Made by a program: the position numbers and the translations under genes. Under the pieces are notes generated by a model, which did no database searches, was not told the DNA's origin, and saw nothing but the letters and a program-made list of their open reading frames with translations. Shown here one piece after another: positions 18,014 through 19,258 of a DNA stretch of 19,258 nt (position 1 is its first letter; each line of letters opens with the position of its first letter). The DNA is from DATDRS01 sp035291605 (lineage in GTDB: Bacteria > Chloroflexota > Anaerolineae > Anaerolineales > UBA6663): positions 1 to 19,258 of the forward strand of contig DATDRS010000421.1 of assembly GCA_035291605.1 (NCBI GenBank), in the 5' to 3' direction.

Positions 18014-19258
18014 CTAATCCTGCTTGAGCCACCCTTTCTGCAGGGCCAACGCGACTGCCTCCGTCCGCGATTGTGTCGTAGTCTTATTAAACACGCTGTT
18101 CATGTGAAATTGCACCGTGCGCTCGCTCAAGCCGAGGCGATAGGCGATTTCTTTGTTCGTCAGCCCTTGCGCAGCGAGGGTCAGCACTTCGAGCTCGCGC
18201 GGTGAGAAGGGGTGAGGGGCGGGCGGCGGGGGTTCGAGCGAGGCCGCGAGGTCGCGCGCTTCGTTCAGGGCGCGGCGGGCGAGCTCGCCCAGGGCCGTCA
18301 CTGCCGCGCGGGCCGGGTAGTTGTTGGGCGGCAGCGCACGCTCGTAGGCGCGAGTCTGAGTGAGCAGCAGGTCGAGCGCCTCCAGCAATCCCGCGAGGGG
18401 CGGCGTCCGCCCGGGGGTGGAAGGCCTGGCGCTAATCCCAAAAATGCTCGTGAGCAATTCGGTGGCGAGGTCACCGGCTTTTGGATAGCGCGCTTCGCGG
18501 TCTTTGGCGAGGGCGCGGTCAATCACGGCCTGCACCGCCGGGCTGGCGCCGGGGAGCGGCGGCGGCGCTTCGGCGATGTGCTTGAGGATGAGCGAGATGG
18601 GCGTTTCGGTCGGGGAATCAAATGGGAGTTGGCTCGCGAGCATTTCGTAGAGCATCACGCCGAGCGAGTAGATGTCGGAGCGCGCATCCACCGGCTCGCC
18701 GCGCGCCTGCTCCGGGCTGAGGTAGGCGGGCGTGCCGGAGATCGTCCCCGAGGCGGTGCGGAGGCCGGAAGCAGCCAGGCGCGCGACGCCGAAATCGGTG
18801 AGCACCAGGTCGGCGTCGAGCGGCAGGGGCGCGGCGGGGTCGAGCGGCCCGGCGTCGCGCCGGAGCATGACGTTCGCGGGTTTGACATCGCGGTGGACGA
18901 TGCCGCGCGCGTGGGCATAGTCGAGCGCGGAGGCGAGCGAGACGGCGAGGCGCGCGGTCGTCTCAGGCGGCAGGCGGCGGCCCGAGGTATGGAGGTAAGC
19001 TTCGAGCGTCAGGCCCTCGAGCAATTCCATGACGATGTACGGGCGGCCGTCGGCGAGGTCGAAATCGTAGACCTGTACGATGTTGGGGTGGCGCATGGCG
19101 GCGACGGCCTGCGCCTCGGCGCGGAAGCGGTGGAGTGAGACCTCGTCTTCGGAGAGGAAGCCGTGCAGGATTTTGACCGCGACCGGGCGGTTGAGCGTGG
19201 TGTGATAGCCCAGATAGACCTCGGCCATGCCCCCGCGCCCGAGGCGTTTCTGGATCTC
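18014..19258 (-). CDS. Ser/Thr protein kinase fused to LuxR-type HTH domain (5' end outside window)
   Basis: The frame runs to the window edge without a start, so the N-terminus is missing; the first visible codons read EIQKRLGRGG, the glycine-rich ATP loop. Positions below count from the internal Met at 19226-19228. A Hanks-type kinase domain has K19 (VAVKIL), E38, HRDVKPANV (112-120), the DFG motif D145-G147 and the activation segment SGTPAYLSPEQ, all intact, so it should be active. After a Pro-rich linker and a short helical region (about 275-330), the C-terminus (335-400) is a LuxR/GerE helix-turn-helix: FSPRELEVLTLAAQGLTNKE followed by SERTVQFHMNSVFNK. No transmembrane segment is visible, so the protein is probably cytoplasmic and couples phosphorylation to DNA binding. 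It lies 52 bases upstream of the HAD gene on the same strand. Confidence 0.88.
   Translation of the reverse strand, partial: EIQKRLGRGGMAEVYLGYHTTLNRPVAVKILHGFLSEDEVSLHRFRAEAQAVAAMRHPNIVQVYDFDLADGRPYIVMELLEGLTLEAYLHTSGRRLPPETTARLAVSLASALDYAHARGIVHRDVKPANVMLRRDAGPLDPAAPLPLDADLVLTDFGVARLAASGLRTASGTISGTPAYLSPEQARGEPVDARSDIYSLGVMLYEMLASQLPFDSPTETPISLILKHIAEAPPPLPGASPAVQAVIDRALAKDREARYPKAGDLATELLTSIFGISARPSTPGRTPPLAGLLEALDLLLTQTRAYERALPPNNYPARAAVTALGELARRALNEARDLAASLEPPPPAPHPFSPRELEVLTLAAQGLTNKEIAYRLGLSERTVQFHMNSVFNKTTTQSRTEAVALALQKGWLKQD

Noticed and set aside
1..19258. tRNA, rRNA or riboswitch
   Set aside because: No cloverleaf, rRNA segment or known riboswitch core was recognised by eye on either strand; a covariance-model search could not be run.

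Overview
The window looks like a chromosomal segment of a GC-rich bacterium, most likely Chloroflexota (Anaerolineae-like). The main clue is the solute-binding lipoprotein at 10641, whose lipobox is followed by a Val/Thr/Gln-rich repeat linker (VVTQQV x3, then VEVEKVVEVTPTP), a style I associate with that phylum. The Ser/Thr kinase-LuxR fusion fits too. The taxonomic call is inference.

Region A (1-3740) is accessory DNA, visibly less GC-rich than the rest. It starts with a VapBC-like toxin-antitoxin pair (15-845) closed by a strong intrinsic terminator. Next comes a compact three-gene operon of unknown function (1342-3190: a TIGR04255-family protein and two hypothetical proteins), also closed by a terminator. 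This operon lies between two direct copies of a 185-bp repeat (991-1175 and 3297-3481, ungapped, about 93% identical by eye). Each repeat carries the C-terminal end of a type I restriction specificity subunit (HsdS, ending ILARAFRGEL) joined at its stop codon to a 72-bp imperfect palindrome. After each palindrome lies a second, more degraded HsdS tail. The arrangement looks like a mobile or exchangeable cassette.

Region B (3739-16373) is a tightly packed plus-strand operon for inositol catabolism coupled to an ABC importer. The order is iolB, iolC, a Gfo/Idh/MocA dehydrogenase, a TIM-barrel isomerase, an iolD-type ThDP enzyme, iolE, a 36-codon ORF, solute-binding lipoprotein, fused two-domain permease, ATPase, an atypical HAD protein and iolG. 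IolG, IolE, IolD, IolB and IolC give the pathway from myo-inositol to 2-deoxy-5-keto-gluconate-6-phosphate. The aldolase (iolJ) and iolA are not in the window. The transporter is not the usual sugar type: it belongs to the iron/sugar-phosphate (FbpA/AfuA) class, and its binding protein has the His-Asp...Glu pattern I recall from the hexose-phosphate binder AfuA. The operon may therefore import a phosphorylated inositol or another phosphorylated polyol.

Region C (16415-19258) is on the minus strand, convergent with the operon. It holds a D-tagatose-3-epimerase-like isomerase and a complete-motif HAD phosphatase that overlap by 4 bp. Upstream of them is a Ser/Thr protein kinase fused directly to a LuxR-type DNA-binding domain, cut by the window edge. 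The HAD and the isomerase may extend the polyol-phosphate metabolism of region B, and the kinase-HTH protein is a candidate local regulator.
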